Shown: positions 13,620 through 56,369 of the stretch, piece by piece
Layout of the letters: the number at the start of each line of letters is the position of its first letter
Numbering within the stretch: the stretch's first letter is position 1
Source: Gordius sp. MW1
Lineage: Eukaryota > Nematomorpha > Gordioida > Gordea > Gordiidae
Direction of reading: 5' to 3'
DNA length: 64,000 bases
NCBI GenBank assembly: GCA_964036665.1
Contig: OZ038528.1
Coordinates: 12,840,501-12,904,500 of the forward strand
Notes under the pieces: model-generated
Told to the model about the DNA's origin: nothing
The model's database searches: none
The model's input: only the letters and a program-made list of their open reading frames with translations
Program-made: the position numbers and the translations under genes

Positions 13620-15200
13620 TACACATACCTTTTCAAGTTTATGCTTAGGTCTCCCTCTCTATCGCTTACCTTCGACTTTTACCCTCTTGATACAATTTGC
13701 CAAGTGACTTTCTTCCGTCTATCCAAATGGTTATACCATTTCAATCTTCTTACAACTAACTTTCTCTAATCTGAACTACATTTTATCCCTTATCTCATGA
13801 TTTCTTATATGGTCCTTTTTGCTTATTCCCAAGATCCATCTAAATTCTCGAATCTCCATTGTAGCCAAGGTCTGTTCATCCTTTGCTTTAATTGCCCTAT
13901 CTCCGCTCCACACATTATCGTGGACACATTATGTGATATATAATCGTCCTTTCAATTTGAGTAGATGTTTGTATTGTAACATAGTACACCACTCAACACC
14001 CTAAATTTTAACCAGCCTGCGTTTATTCTTACCTGAATTCCACTTTTCACACCCCCTTCGCATTGTACCCTAGATATAAAATATCTGAATTCCTTCTTAC
14101 TGCTTAAACACCAGTCATCGATCTGCAGGTGATTTTTTATTCATTTCTCTACTCCAAGCATTATTAAGTTTTATCCCGGTTAACCCTTAGGCCATTTAAT
14201 CCATCCACTTCCCTACGTTGCTATTTCTAAATTTGAACCTGACAGCGCTATATCACCCACAAAGACATTGCCCAATGTGATTCACGTTTCAGGTCCTTAG
14301 TTATTCAATCCGTCATTGTTAGAGCAATATGCTTAGTGCCGATCATTGATGCACACCGACATTTATTCTAAATCCCTTTGATGTACGACTGATGTTTGTA
14401 CTTTGGTTTTTGCGTTACTATAAATATCTATGGTACCTAAATATTACGAGCACCATTATTCACCTTAGTTAATTTGAATACAAAGTAAAATATTAAGCGC
14501 AGTTTATACATACCCCTTGTTAAACAATTTGAATGTAACATAATTCGAATATTGAACTGTAACAAAATATATATAAACATGTATATTTCGCTATTTATAT
14601 ATTTAATACACTTTCTAAAATAGATTAGACGAGAGCGTCTACATATCCAATATTAACATTATATGAGCGTCATGTACACTATTGCAACTCAGGCTTTCCC
14701 ATAGCAATTGCCTTTGAACACCAATGAATAATTGTTATGAAGAGCTATAGACTTATTGCCGATACTTGATGCACACCGATATTTTTTTTCATAAAAAGTT
14801 TATTAATATATGGCTAATTATGATATGGTAAAATGTAATATAAATTTAGTAATTTAAAAAATTAAATAAGAGCGTTAAGTGGCCAATATATCTTCTTCTT
14901 CCCCTATTAAGGAAGGACAAGAATCCAAAAAGTATTTAAAGTTAAATTTTGCGATTAAAATCGCAATCGATTGTTTTTGTAGAAAGGCGGGACTGAATCT
15001 CTTTGATGTATTACTGGATGTCCGTTCTTTGATTTTTGCGTTACTAAACGTATCCATTATTAACATTATATCAGCGTCGGGGACACCATAGGAACTCAGG
15101 CTATCCCATAGAAGCTGCCTTAGAACTTTATTGAAAGCTTTCTAAAGATCAATGAAATCATAAGAAGATCCTTGTGTTTTTCCTTATATAATACCATAAG
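13620..15200 (-). pseudogene. Degenerate RTE-like non-LTR retrotransposon, RT to 3' region
   Basis: Read 5' to 3' on the minus strand the order fits one element. At 15.19-14.88 kb come a DFIDL(stop)KAFNKV and a SYGVPDADIML segment (RT palm). Near 14.26 kb there is VGDIALSG (a decayed catalytic box). At 14.1-13.9 kb comes IQVRINAGWLKF then SGVLC, and at 13.8-13.63 kb RNHEIRDKM, RLKWYNHLDRR and a VEGK-type tail. Stops and frameshifts are frequent. Part of the palm region (14,640-14,730) is a second, diverged copy of 15,040-15,130. Assignment rests on the remembered order of motifs in RTE-like elements. Confidence 0.65.
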
Positions 15201-16600
15201 TCGCCTGATATTTATAACAAGGATGGATTGTCAGGTTATAGTGAAATTTACCGCCTTATATATTTTTTTGTAATAAGGCAGTAATCAGCGATATGGATAA
15301 TGTCTATAAGTTTATATGTATTTAATATTAATATCTATGTTGTATTCAAATTATTTAACAAGTGGTGTGATTAATGCGTTTAATATTTTATGTTTTATTC
15401 AAATTATGTAACAAAGGGTGTGAATAATGCTGCGTATAATATTTAAGTTTTACAGGTGCCATACAGCTCTTTTCGATGCAAAAGATTGTACAAAAAAATT
15501 CGATAACCGAAAGCATTTTAGCTCAGATTATAACGACACAATGTAATGATGAATTTCACCGCGGATGCTAAAACAGATTTTGATTTCAAAAAACTTGATT
15601 TGTATGGCATTGACTCGGCTTTTTGATCATTAAATGCAACTTGGCTTTATCATCTTTTATGTTAATAATAAATCCAATGCCAATATAAACGACACTTTCT
15701 TATATATAGGATTATTCATATAGCGCGATTATATCCATATAAAAAATAACATGTCATATTGAATATTAATAATTAAGTCACTGTTGAATAAAAGAATTTA
15801 TTGTTTTATGAGTACGACGAGTAATAACGTTTTGTCATTGTTTACATAAAATTTGTATCTTCTTAAAAAAATATTTAAAAAAAGTTTTAAACCCCACCCT
15901 TAGGAAAATTTTGGCTACGCACCCTTCGAGACTTATTATAACTATTATATTATCTGGAGAGGATTGAGTTTTAAATTTTTATAAAGGAACACTAAAATTG
16001 ACAATCAACTTAAAGAGCAAATAATGAACAAGCCTAACAATCTAAATCACATAACAGATTCTTGCCTAATTTAAAAAAATTGTATAAGCAGTCAGAAAGA
16101 ATATATTAACGCGAATATCATGAGAATGACTATATACAGAGATGCCTGTTATATATGGGTGGGTCCAAATAATTCTATTCTCTTAATGATGCATTAATAT
16201 TTTTGATTGATTTAAACAAATTAATTTTTTTTTTTTTTTTTTTTTATTGATTTAAAAGTTTTATTCAGAAACAAATAATTATAATTATGATATACACGAA
16301 TAAAAAATATAAAAACGCGCTATAACTAAACGGATGGCATTGATCCGTGTATGGAAATCGTGTTGGATTTAACGATTTCCATTGTGATCTTTTGCCTGAT
16401 AAAAAAGTATTCTTTGGGATCGTGAGTAATGGAGGTTATATATTTTGAAATTTGTTTTAGGAATTGGCTGCCCTCGGGACCTAAGTTACCGAGGGTCGTA
16501 TTGCACTCAAATGATAATTCTGAAAAGGTTTCAATAACGTTTTGGTATTTAAATAATGAATTAAAATTAAGGTGTTTAAATATTACGATCTATATTCACC
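15201..16600. other. AT-rich DNA, a poly-T run and hAT-like ends
   Basis: There is a run of about 25 T at 16,219-16,244. A poly-G hAT-type right end (TTGGCTACGCAC) occurs near 15,910-15,922. No gene is recognised. Confidence 0.4.
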
Positions 16601-16602
16601 AG

Positions 16603-17040
16603 AGGTCAGATTTGTTTCAAGATTTCTGCCCAAACCCGGCCCGAACAGATTTTAAAACCAAACTGGTCGTCCGGGCTCGCCTAAACGTTTCTATGTGTCC
16701 ACGCGGCCATGCCCGTTTCATTAGAGTTGCCCTAACAACCCGGCCTGTATGGATGATTTTTAAAATTTTTAGTAACAATTTTGTCATATTTTTTAACAAA
16801 GTTAACTTAACTCTCTATTTTTTGGGATATGAACTATAATATAAATATAATACAATCACATAAAAAGCGAATTTATACATGAAATTAAAAGTATAAAGTA
16901 TATGACAAAATCTCTTTAGGCCAGAATTGCCTAAATTTTATAATGGTGGCCGCCCGGGCCCACCCAAAATTTAAATTTACTATAGTTGCCCAGCCTGGTC
17001 CGTGGGCCGGGTTGGCGTCGGGCAGCGGACCGAGCTTTTA
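16603..17040. mobile_element. GC-rich hAT-like element end, unbounded on the right
   Basis: Begins CAGAGGTCAGATTTGTTTC, matching the inward-read right end of the bounded element at 31,028-31,820. It continues into CCCGGCCCGAAC-type sequence. A further GC-rich block lies at 16,950-17,040. The far end and target duplication are not resolved, so the copy is probably truncated. Confidence 0.5.
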
Positions 17041-17420
17041 ATATTTTTAAGAAAATCTACCTCAACGAAGACACACCTCTACTCCTATGTTATTTAAAAT
17101 CGCGTCTAGGAATTAATTCTATTTACGATAAATTTTTAAAAGGCTTTGGCTTGACAAACTCCAGCAACAGTACTTATCATTTTGGTAACTATGGGAGACG
17201 ACAAACTATGATCGTATCGCAGAAGTGGCTGACAGAATAATTAAAACCTTTATGGCCAGCAATTTATCGCCGGCCTTAACAATCAGACACGGTTGAACTT
17301 GGAATTAAAAGTAAACCAATTAACACATCGGCTCGAAGGATTTAGAAAGACATAAAGGCGAACAAGTAGATCGGGGTCCCCTTTTAGACAACGCTCAGAT
17401 GAAAAATTTTGAATAAATTT
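17040..17420 (+). pseudogene. Degenerate Ty3-type gag fragment
   Basis: A plus-strand reading near 17,195-17,285 gives IAEVADRIIKTFMASNLSP, similar to the capsid C-terminal region of Mag/K02A2.6-like Gag (ELAxxADxI). It is followed by LKVNQLTHRLEGF, as in the coiled segment after it. It lies directly upstream of the pol relic at 17.94-18.6 kb on the same strand. Frames are broken. Confidence 0.5.
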
Positions 17421-17934
17421 CTAAGCCGTTTTTTAATCACTTTTCCCACACTGAGAAAATGTAACTCGTAAGCGTTATCTCTCCGTAATGCTGAATATGA
17501 CCTTTCATCTTGAATATCGAGATCATCTCTTGACTCGTTATGCATTTTAACCGTTAAGTTACTATCTAAAAGAGTTACTGGACACCAGTATTGCCTAACG
17601 CTTTAACACCTTATATTGGTATGCGGCCCTCCTGACTTTAATTTACCCATAATATCTTTGACCTTCAATTTTGAGATCCAGTCCCCTTGGACGATATCAC
17701 CTATTATGCTTTCTTTGTTTTGATCTTCAACTGAGGGCTTTTTTCAATTGATGAATCAGTGTAATAGTCGTGCCAACTTTGTATTGTATGGCTTTCATGT
17801 GTTAGTAACTTCTTTGGGTCCCTTGGTTAACCGGAATTCAATGTAATCTTTCAAATTTCGAGCTCTTCACCTTGCGATTTTGTCGAATTTGATGTTACGC
17901 TAAAGGAATTTTCGTCACTCATAGCTCCTTCGAA

Positions 17935-18590
17935 ATTTACCCGACAGATCTCAGCTCACGATATATGTCATCAAATATTAACGAATGGCCCGGCAGAATA
18001 TTCCTGCCCCATACGACTAACAGCGGATAGACTTAACGTTGTTAAAAGAGAATACGGTTAGAGCTTGGGATTATAAGAAAGTCATAAAGCACTTGAGCGT
18101 CCCCATTATATTTCTCTACCAAAAGATCAGGCGATTGGACACCTTGCGATTATTATCAAGGTTTGAATAAAGTCCCAATACCTGATAGACATTTCACACC
18201 GCACATACATGATTTTACCGCCAACCTTTATAGAAGACAATATTCCCCAAGCTATAACTTGTAAGAGCGTAACACCCCATTCCAGAGCAGCAAACGACAA
18301 CTTTAAAACTGCAAATTGCAAATTTGGGGTCTACGAACTTCAATTTTTCAAACATCGAGCATCAAATATACCCTAAAGTATTTTTTTAAATGGTATAGCA
18401 GATTTGACCGTTTGTTTCTCGAAATACACTTAGCCATAAAACCTTTTTTCCACATCTTAGAAAGTCTTAGCTTTTCCATTTACACCGATCATAAACCATT
18501 AATCTACGCATTTAACGAGTTAGACCTTATTCTCTATTAGAAATGAGGCAGCTAGACCAAATATCACAATTTACTACTGTTGTTGGAACG
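17935..18590 (+). pseudogene. Degenerate Ty3-type pol fragment (RT to RNase H)
   Basis: Broken plus-strand frames give, in order, NGPAEYSCPIRLTADRL, LNKVPIPDRHFTPHIHDF (RT fingers), FGVYELQFF (RT motif before the palm) and FSIYTDHKPLIYAFN then MRQLDQISQFTT (RNase H). The order is that of Ty3/mdg-like pol, but the segment is only about 650 bp, so the YxDD region has been deleted. Stops and frameshifts make it inert. Confidence 0.7.
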
Positions 18591-18789
18591 TCCCCCTTGC
18601 TACACTCATGGTGACAGTTTCAAATTATTATTATAGTAAATAGGGTTGGTATATATTTTATTTAATCGAAATTATAACTGTGGTAAATATAAAAATCATG
18701 CATTTATATATTAGTAAACGTTGTAAGTAACAATAAACATTCAAAGTCAAGTTAATTCTCGTGTATTTTTTTCTTTAATCTCTTTCGAG

Positions 18790-19777
18790 CAGGCGCGTAG
18801 GCAGGATTTTCTCCGGGAGGGGTGGGGGGAAATTTCCAAAAAATTTTATAACATTTTTATTTCAACAACAAAATTATAAAATCTGGTATAAAACATAAAG
18901 AAAGTCATTATAAAATAATTTCATATTTTCTTTTTCCCAGCGTCATCTGGAGTAGGAGCTAATTTCCCATGAATCGCTAATAAAAGTGTCAATTCATTGA
19001 ATCTATTCAAACGTCATGAAGTTTTAATTGAAATGTTGTCAGAAATGGAAGAGAAACCAATAAGGAGAAATTGAAGCAAGCTGGTATGATCACGATGTTG
19101 CAACAGAAGCTGCAACTTTGCTCAATTCTCTACGACAATCTGAATATATTATGCAAGCAATTGCAAAAAAAGGACCTAGATCTTCAGCTAGTCAGACAGT
19201 TAGCCGAAACTTTAGCAATAGTAGTCGAACCTAAGGCTAAGTTGTATGATTTTGAACTTAAGAAACCTCAATATGCAAAGAAATGAACGGTTTTCGGATA
19301 AGAAACAAGTATTAGCAAATTTCCAAATAGTATTTCTTCCGAATTCTTTGATTGTTTTGCCAGAAACGTGAATGAAAGTAGATTATAGAAGTCGTCCAAA
19401 GAATCCCTTGGAGGCCCTATCAGATTATAAGATTTTGTAATCTTTGCCCAACGTCACAACTCTTTTTTACCTATTAGCTTTTATATAAGAAATACTATGT
19501 CAAAAAATAGATTAAATGGATTGGCCCTTTTTTATAGCATTTTTATTTTAACATTAAAATTAAAAAGAGAAAGTCATTTTAAAATAATTTTATATTTTTT
19601 TGTTCCCAGCGATAATATCTCAACAACTTCATCTAGAGTGGAGCTAATTCCAATAAATTGCACAGCAATTATTAAGTGCCTTACTTGGTCAGTTACGTTA
19701 CAACTATAAAATGTAAACTTTAGATCTAAAATATTTTTTTCCCATAAAAAATCCCCCCCCCCGCATTTATGCCACTG
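18790..19777 (+). mobile_element. 988-bp hAT element with perfect 8-bp target duplication
   Basis: Starts CAGGCGCGTAGGC and ends GCATTTATGCCACTG, inverted ends of the CAGTGGCGTAGCC type with inner G- and C-rich runs. The direct repeats CTTTCGAG (18,782-18,789 and 19,778-19,785) are perfect. Inside, about 75 bp (18,896-18,970) recurs as 19,565-19,650, around a FF/CCCAGCG segment. This suggests an internal duplication or deletion scar. It contains the transposase relic listed separately. Confidence 0.75.
19040..19440 (+). pseudogene. hAT transposase (ZMYM1-like) C-terminal relic
   Basis: Broken plus-strand frames read DHDVATEAATLLNSL then SEYIMQAIAKK, followed in a second frame by QLQKKDLDLQ, AETLAIVVE and FELKKPQ. 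These resemble the domain before the C-terminal dimerisation region of ZMYM1/DUF4371-type hAT transposases (ASGLL, LQKKDLDL, ELKKPR). Its position inside a CAG..CTG element with 8-bp target duplications supports this. At least two frame changes are present. A 71-codon open frame (19,071-19,286) covers the second part. Confidence 0.5.
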
Positions 19778-19785
19778 CTTTCGAG

Positions 19786-20680
19786 GTAAATGAATTCATT
19801 TCACTAAATTGTTAATTTTTTGTCAGCTCGACAATGGCAAAATGTACCGCGATGAAACTTATGTCTGCCCAAATTTAAAATAATATGGACCTCTTTTTAG
19901 CTACCTTAATTATATCTTTGATTCTAACTCTATTATTAATATTTATCACCGTTTTTCATGTATAATATATATTTGTTTAATAAAATTTTATGTTAGATTA
20001 TTGTATTTGACGAATTAAAGAATGATTTTAAAAGTCCAATTGAACAATGTAAATCATTGAATCCAGTAATTTATCTCAAGTTTTTTTAAAATATATAGTT
20101 GGTTTTACCGGAATACATATTACATGGACTAATTACAGTGTTAACACTTTTTGGAAGGCATTATATAATATTTTTATTTAATATTCCTTTAGTAATCTAC
20201 AACATTTTCAGGTAATAATATGTTTTATCATTTTTTAAATAATAAGCCTTTTTCAAGTACATTGTTGTAAAATAAAATTTACTAATAATGGAATAGATAT
20301 TCAATCATTAAAATTATTAAGCTATTTGAAACTTAATATTCCATTTTATACATTATATTTTATTGACTTTTAAAATACTTATTTACATCTAACCGTTTAA
20401 AGTGATTGTTTTGAAAAAAATGCCTATGATTTATTATACAAAAATTTGTAAATATATGTAACTTAAACCCTTTTCTTGGTAATTTACTTTATTGTTAAAA
20501 ATAATTTAATCTTCAGCTTATCATTGAAATATGTTTAAAATTAGGAACTTGCAATTATAAATTGCATGAGTCAACCTTACAAAAAAGATTTATTTATCTT
20601 TGAAATAACTATTCAAAATCTCATTTGAGCTACTAAAAAAAATTTGTATTTTTCAAAAGAACAAATTATTGGTTTCAGTA
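19786..20680. other. AT-rich DNA, nothing recognised
   Basis: No ORF, RNA or bounded repeat is seen. Confidence 0.4.
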
Positions 20681-20689
20681 TTTAATTCA

Positions 20690-20820
20690 ATTTTTGCTCA
20701 GTAGAAAATTCAAATGCTCAGTAAAATATTCAAATGCTCAGTAAATAAGTTAATGTTCAGTATTTAATTCATTTGCATTTGTATTCCAATGTTGTTCTTT
20801 TGCTCAGTAATTAAAATTGA
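20690..20820 (+). repeat. TGCTCAGTA short-motif cluster
   Basis: AATGCTCAGTA recurs three times with about 23-bp spacing, followed by looser copies (GTTCAGTA, GCTCAGTAATT). The reverse complement TACTGAGCA is clustered at 4,030-4,140, and looser forms lie at 21,635-21,750. It is a dispersed repeat family. Confidence 0.5.
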
Positions 20821-20969
20821 ATCTTAAAATATAAGTATTGAAGTAAGATTTGAACTAGCAGTGTCAATCTTATAAGTCTTAAGTGTTACCTGTGTGATAA
20901 CAAAACGTGAGTTTTGTTTATTTGACCTTAGGTGTTCAACTATAAAAAGAACTAAGGTCTTTTGGTCTG

Positions 20970-21420
20970 TTTTATTGACATTTGTCATAATTGTCGTTTC
21001 TAAATAAATTCTTTTTAACGAAAATTATTATACTAAAGTGTCATAAGATTATTCTAAACATTTAAATTAAATTTGTCAAAACTTGGTGGCAATTGTCGAT
21101 AGAGGTTAATAAATTCTTTCAACAAAATTGATGTGTTAATAGAATTAAATCTGTCAACCTTATTGGGTGACAGATGCCATAATTGTCGTTTATAAGGCTA
21201 AATAATTTTTTTACCAATATTCGGCACTTAGTGTCATAGTTGTTACAACTATACCTATCTTGATGACAATTGTCATAATTCTCAATTATAGAGCTAAATA
21301 AATATTTTGAAAAAATTCATGGGTAAACGTGTTATAAAGCTATTAGGAAATTGCCAAATTATCTTGGTGACCATTCTCATAATTGTCGTTTATAAATAAA
21401 TTAAATTGCACCATTTTAGC
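20970..21420 (+). repeat. Degenerate tandem repeat, about 80-110-bp units, five copies
   Basis: A core like GACAATTGTCATAATTGTCG followed by TTTATAAATAAATT recurs near 20,980, 21,087, 21,168, 21,263 and 21,368. The core is partly palindromic (GACAATTGTC). Units are diverged. Confidence 0.5.
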
Positions 21421-21754
21421 TCAAATTTTGATCAATGTTTTCTATAAATTTTATGAAAAAATTACAAGATTTACAAGGTTAAAAAACTCTTAAATAATTA
21501 GGGACTTCGTTCAATACATCTAGATATAAATAAAAAAAATAGAGAATAATTTTTAACAAACAGCTCCCAAGAAATGAGTTGTGTTCAATTGTTATAAAAT
21601 TACCAAGAAATGGAATTAATAAGCAATGCCATATAATTACTGAGCAATTTATTGTTAATTAACTATGCATTTTTAAATATGCACTAAATTAATTTTTGAG
21701 CACCTTTGCACATTTTACTGTGCTTTTTGAATATTTCTTACTGTGCACTAAAAT

Positions 21755-22214
21755 AACATCCATTTTTTAATGGTTAGCCTTAGATTATTTAACCCTGATA
21801 ATTTGTTTAACTAAAAATTCTTTAATATTTTCATTAATCATTACTATACACTAAATTTGCATTTTAGATACATAAATCGTCCAAATATGAGTTGTTTTGG
21901 AATCTATGACCCAACTAAAATTTTGCAAACAAAGGAAATAAAGCGAGGCCAATTTGAAGGATGGGGTAAATTAGGCTTTCACATCGCATTTTTTTTCGTC
22001 TACTTATACAGGTATTTGTATTTATAATTCCATTTTACTTTTTAAAGCATTATCTATGCGATAGTAATGGACTAATCGAAATTGCACCCAATTACATATG
22101 CTGGAATCTCTTTATTATATATCAATTATAATATTTTTTAAATAATAAATTAATGATTATTATAATTCAAATTGCACGCGCAAATACAAAATATATAAAA
22201 CGTTGATAATTATT
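21755..22214. other. AT-rich DNA downstream of furry
   Basis: This holds the presumed 3' UTR of furry (minus strand, below 22,215) and then AT-rich sequence. I see no clear poly(A) signal on the minus strand close to the stop. Confidence 0.3.
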
Positions 22215-52715
<30,501 letters not shown>

Positions 52716-53200
52716 CTCAAATCAGATTCCTACTAGTTTAAGGTGTACAAATATAATACAGTATTTAACAACGTACTTTAAAAAAGTATGATAAATGTTG
52801 CCACTAAAGTTAAATAATATATTATATAAAATTGTCCTACATAAATTAAATCAAATCTACAGGCCCAAGTTTTTGCCGAGCTCATACAAAATATAATAAT
52901 TCAACGATCCTTACCCAAGCAAAGTCTAGCCAACTACACTAATTAATTAGACTTAAATAATATTGCACCCCATCTACCTATAATCATTTCAAATCAAATG
53001 ATTAAAAATTTTCTTCTTTCCTTTAAAAAAACATATATATAATATATGTATATATAGTAGCTATTATGACTTAAAATATAAAAAATTACTTTAAATTACA
53101 AATTATAATTTTTTAGTGAAAGTAATACATTCAAAAAAGTGCTTATAAATTTAATTATTCATTCTTTACTCAATATATTCATCCAGGTAAAAAGTGTTAT
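52716..53200. other. Upstream flank of furry
   Basis: AT-rich. It should contain the furry promoter and 5' UTR on the minus strand, but no TATA box or initiator can be singled out in this composition. TA-rich microsatellite-like DNA lies at about 53,030-53,060. Confidence 0.3.
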
Positions 53201-53204
53201 AAAT

Positions 53205-53525
53205 TAAGTTAGGCCAGGCTTCCGGCAAAAATTAGGAAATTATATTAAGCTTGGGCCAGGCTCATGGGCACAGTTAGCATTGGAATTAGATGGGGGCAAT
53301 AATGATTTAGGGAGAGGCAAAATGATCATTTTTTGAAATTTTAGCCATAATTTTAATAAAATTCAACAAATTTTTGGATTTAGAGGGGGGCAGCCACCCC
53401 TCCCTGACCCCCCCTTGGCTATGCCCATGGTCAGGCTAGGTCAAATTTATTTTAAAAACATTGGGCCTAGCCCAACTTGGAATAATAAGATACAATTTTG
53501 CTGGGCTACACACTTATAAAATATA
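53205..53525. repeat. Nested hAT-like scraps
   Basis: A degraded GC-rich element (GGGCCAGGCT, GGGCCTAGCCC words) is interrupted by a poly-G/poly-C element whose right end reads CCCTTGGCTATGCCCATG (about 53,412-53,430). No target duplications were resolved. Confidence 0.45.
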
Positions 53526-53529
53526 TTAT

Positions 53530-54900
53530 AACTATTAATTTTCATCATTATAATAAACAAGGTAGTAATGGTTATTAGATAAATCACCTTATCTAGTTTC
53601 TTAACTATATTCACACTTATATTTTTATCTTCAACAGCATATGAATATTAAACTTAATACAAAGTATGCACAACAATTCTGTTATTTTTTAAATATGCAT
53701 ATTATACAAAATTATCAAAAATGACTATATAGATTGAACATAAATATTATAGTTATCAATAGAAATACAAAACAATACCCTAGAGTGCACTTAGAAAGGA
53801 TTTCAAATTTTGCAAATAATATTAAACGCAAAATAATATGTTTGACCTAAGATGTTATACAATTGATTTTTATCTAAAAATATAAAACTTTTAAAATTAA
53901 CATATAATAATGCTTTATCATATATATAACATTAATTATTTATAAAACACTACTAATATAATGTCAAATTTAGTTAAGCTTTTTTAATAAAATATACTGT
54001 ATTTTGAATGAGCTATCTTAAATGAGATACCAAATAAAATCTCATGCCTAAAGTGTATTCTCATATGAAAAATTTGCTAAATTAATTTGGTTAAGATAAA
54101 TAGAGGGCTATTCTTTAAAATTTAGTATTAATCAATAAGTTCAAAAAATTACAATTAAAATTTGCAAAAATTTGTCAATACATTTCAGTCTTCATACAAT
54201 TTTTGATATTTAAAATAAGATGGCGATTCCAAAAAACATATGGTATTTGAGCATAATGTTGGCCATGGCTACACTTACCATATATTCTAGTAAGCCCATC
54301 CATTTTATACAGCGTTTTTCTTTAACTTTGAACAACTTGATTCCCCTCCCGCACACTAGTAGGTGAGAAAAAAGTGATCAGTCAAAGTTTTTGAAAGAGA
54401 ACGCTCTTTCTCTCTTCTTATTTCGCATGCAACTTACTCCTTCCTTTACCATGTATATTTCGCCACTCTTGCATTTGACCGGGCACCTTTTTTATAATTT
54501 GGTCATTTTGTCAGAAATTTGTGAATTTTGCAGAATGATTCCTCTTGCAAATTTTTCCAAAATTAAATTAACTGGTGAATATTAATTTACTTTTTATATT
54601 TAATTATCAGAGAGCATTAAAGAAATTTATATTTGATAAAAATAAATTTTTTTTAAATTAATTTACTTTTAAGTAATATTTTAAGGAAGTCTATAAACGA
54701 GATTTATATACAAACTTGTAATTGAAAATTTCTAAGTAATTAATCCACTTTATTGACAAGTTTGATGGAAGCCTCAGCTAGTCAAAGTCTACCCTCTAAT
54801 GGTTTAAATACATTCTTCTTCTTTCTATGACTGTTTATCACCTTGGCTGGTGGTAAGTCCTTCAACATTAATTTCCATTTGTCTCTATATTCACATTATT
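53530..54900. other. AT-rich DNA without recognisable genes
   Basis: A 64-codon open frame (54,391-54,585) shows no motif. Nothing else is recognised. Confidence 0.35.
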
Positions 54901-54914
54901 TTTTATCTTAAGCA

Positions 54915-55850
54915 TTTTTTAACCCTTTTTTTAAGATTCCACGGTAGCTTGGTTCGTCCTTTTTTGTTTACATTTATCTTCTCAGTTTTATTTACGATGT
55001 AGCTATCGTCCCTTCTCTTAACATGGTCATACCATCTTGGTCTGTTTGTTACGCGCTGTGTCTTCATAGATGTTGTACCCAGATTTCTCCTTATTTCTTC
55101 GTTTCGTTTATGTTCTTTTTTGTTTATTCTTTACATCCATCTTAGCATTCTCATCTCCATGGATACTAGGCGTTTCTCTTCCCTCTTACTTATAGTCCAT
55201 GATTCCAAGCTATACAGAACTGTTGGCTGTATGATGGATCTATATAGTGTACCTTTAAGTCTTGTTGGGATGTTTATGTGACACTGAACGCTTGTTAAAT
55301 CTCTACATTTAAGCCATACATCTTTGCTTGAATTTCTCTATCCATTCCACTATCCGCTTGAAGTGTTGATCCTATATATTTGAAGGGAAACACACTTGTA
55401 AGTTCCCATTCGCCTAAAGTAATGGATGCACATTACTGATTTTTATCTGATTTGAACATTGTCTTCATGTATTCTGTTTTCTTTCAATTGACTTTGAGAC
55501 CACTTTCATCTATTGTATTTACCCATCTATTTACACTATTTGCCAATTCTTGTTCACTTTTGGCACAAAGAATTATATCGTCTGCAAAGATCATTGCCCA
55601 AGGAGCTTCCTCGCCCAAATACTTGGTAATAATATCCATTATCATTATGAATAGGAGGGGACTGAGCTGAACATTGATGGACTCCAGTTGTAGTCCCCAC
55701 CGTTGTTCTAACGTATGTTCTATTTCCCCTGTACATATCTTTTATTGCTCTGACGTATAATTCTGGCACGTTGTTTTCTTTTAGACATTTCCACACTAAA
55801 GTTTGAACGCTTTTTCTAGATGGATGAAACAAATGTGCAAATCCTCTTCT
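54915..55850 (-). pseudogene. RTE-like non-LTR reverse transcriptase, 3' part
   Basis: Read on the minus strand from 55,850: HICFIHLEKAF, NNVPELYVRAIKDMYRGNRTY, VRTTVG, then (frame change) EEAPWAMIFADDIILC (catalytic FADD) and SGLKVN. Further on come KYIGSTLQAD and, near 55,030, RWYDHVKRRD. The order is that of RTE-like elements. Several frame changes show it is dead. Its 5' continuation lies at 61,824-61,910, beyond the LTR element inserted into it. Confidence 0.8.
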
Positions 55851-55855
55851 CTTTC

Positions 55856-56084
55856 TGTGAATATCTGTAACTTCTCCATGCAAGAATTTGTATTATAAGT
55901 TGTATTATATAACAGTAAATTATCGACATTGTAACGGATTGACGAATATATAGATCTTTATCTTTTTTATCTTTACAGCTGTATCATTGTTGTTACGTAT
56001 TTCTGATATCATTTTGGATATATATAATAAATTTTGTGCACTAGATTAGCCGTCTAACTTGATAACTGTCGGTCCATCTTGATA
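55856..56084 (+). repeat. 5' LTR
   Basis: 229 bp starting TGTGAATATCTGTAAC and ending CCATCTTGATA. It contains an AATAAA near the end (ATATAATAAATTTTGTGC), a plausible poly(A) signal. It differs from the 3' LTR at three sites (CATTT/CACTT and two in GATTAGCCGTCTAAC). Confidence 0.9.
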
Positions 56085-56086
56085 AC

Positions 56087-56098
56087 TGGTGTCAGAAG
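56087..56098 (+). promoter_or_regulatory. Primer-binding site, TGGTGTCAGAAG
   Basis: It starts two bases after the 5' LTR. TGG pairs with a tRNA CCA end; the sequence TGGTGTCAGAAG is, from memory, typical of leucine-tRNA-primed LTR elements. Confidence 0.65.
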
Positions 56099-56369
56099 AG
56101 AAAAAGAAGAACCCTTAGCAACGAGAAGTCTAAGAAGAAAAACTCGTACCAGATTTCGAAACAAGAAAATACGTTAATCCTTCTAGATGAACTACGTAAG
56201 TATCATTCAAATAGTTGAAATTTATGAATAACATAGTTTTTTTGATTTTTTTAATTTTAATACTATATTTTCTTTTTTCATTTAAAATATTAAGAATACT
56301 GTTTATAAAATTCCTACTGTCATCATTATAATATTCATAGCATTTATATTTTACTTTAATTGTGCTAAA

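Noticed and set aside
16429..16839. 136-codon open frame on the plus strand
   Set aside because: It runs across the end of a GC-rich hAT-like repeat and shows no conserved motif.
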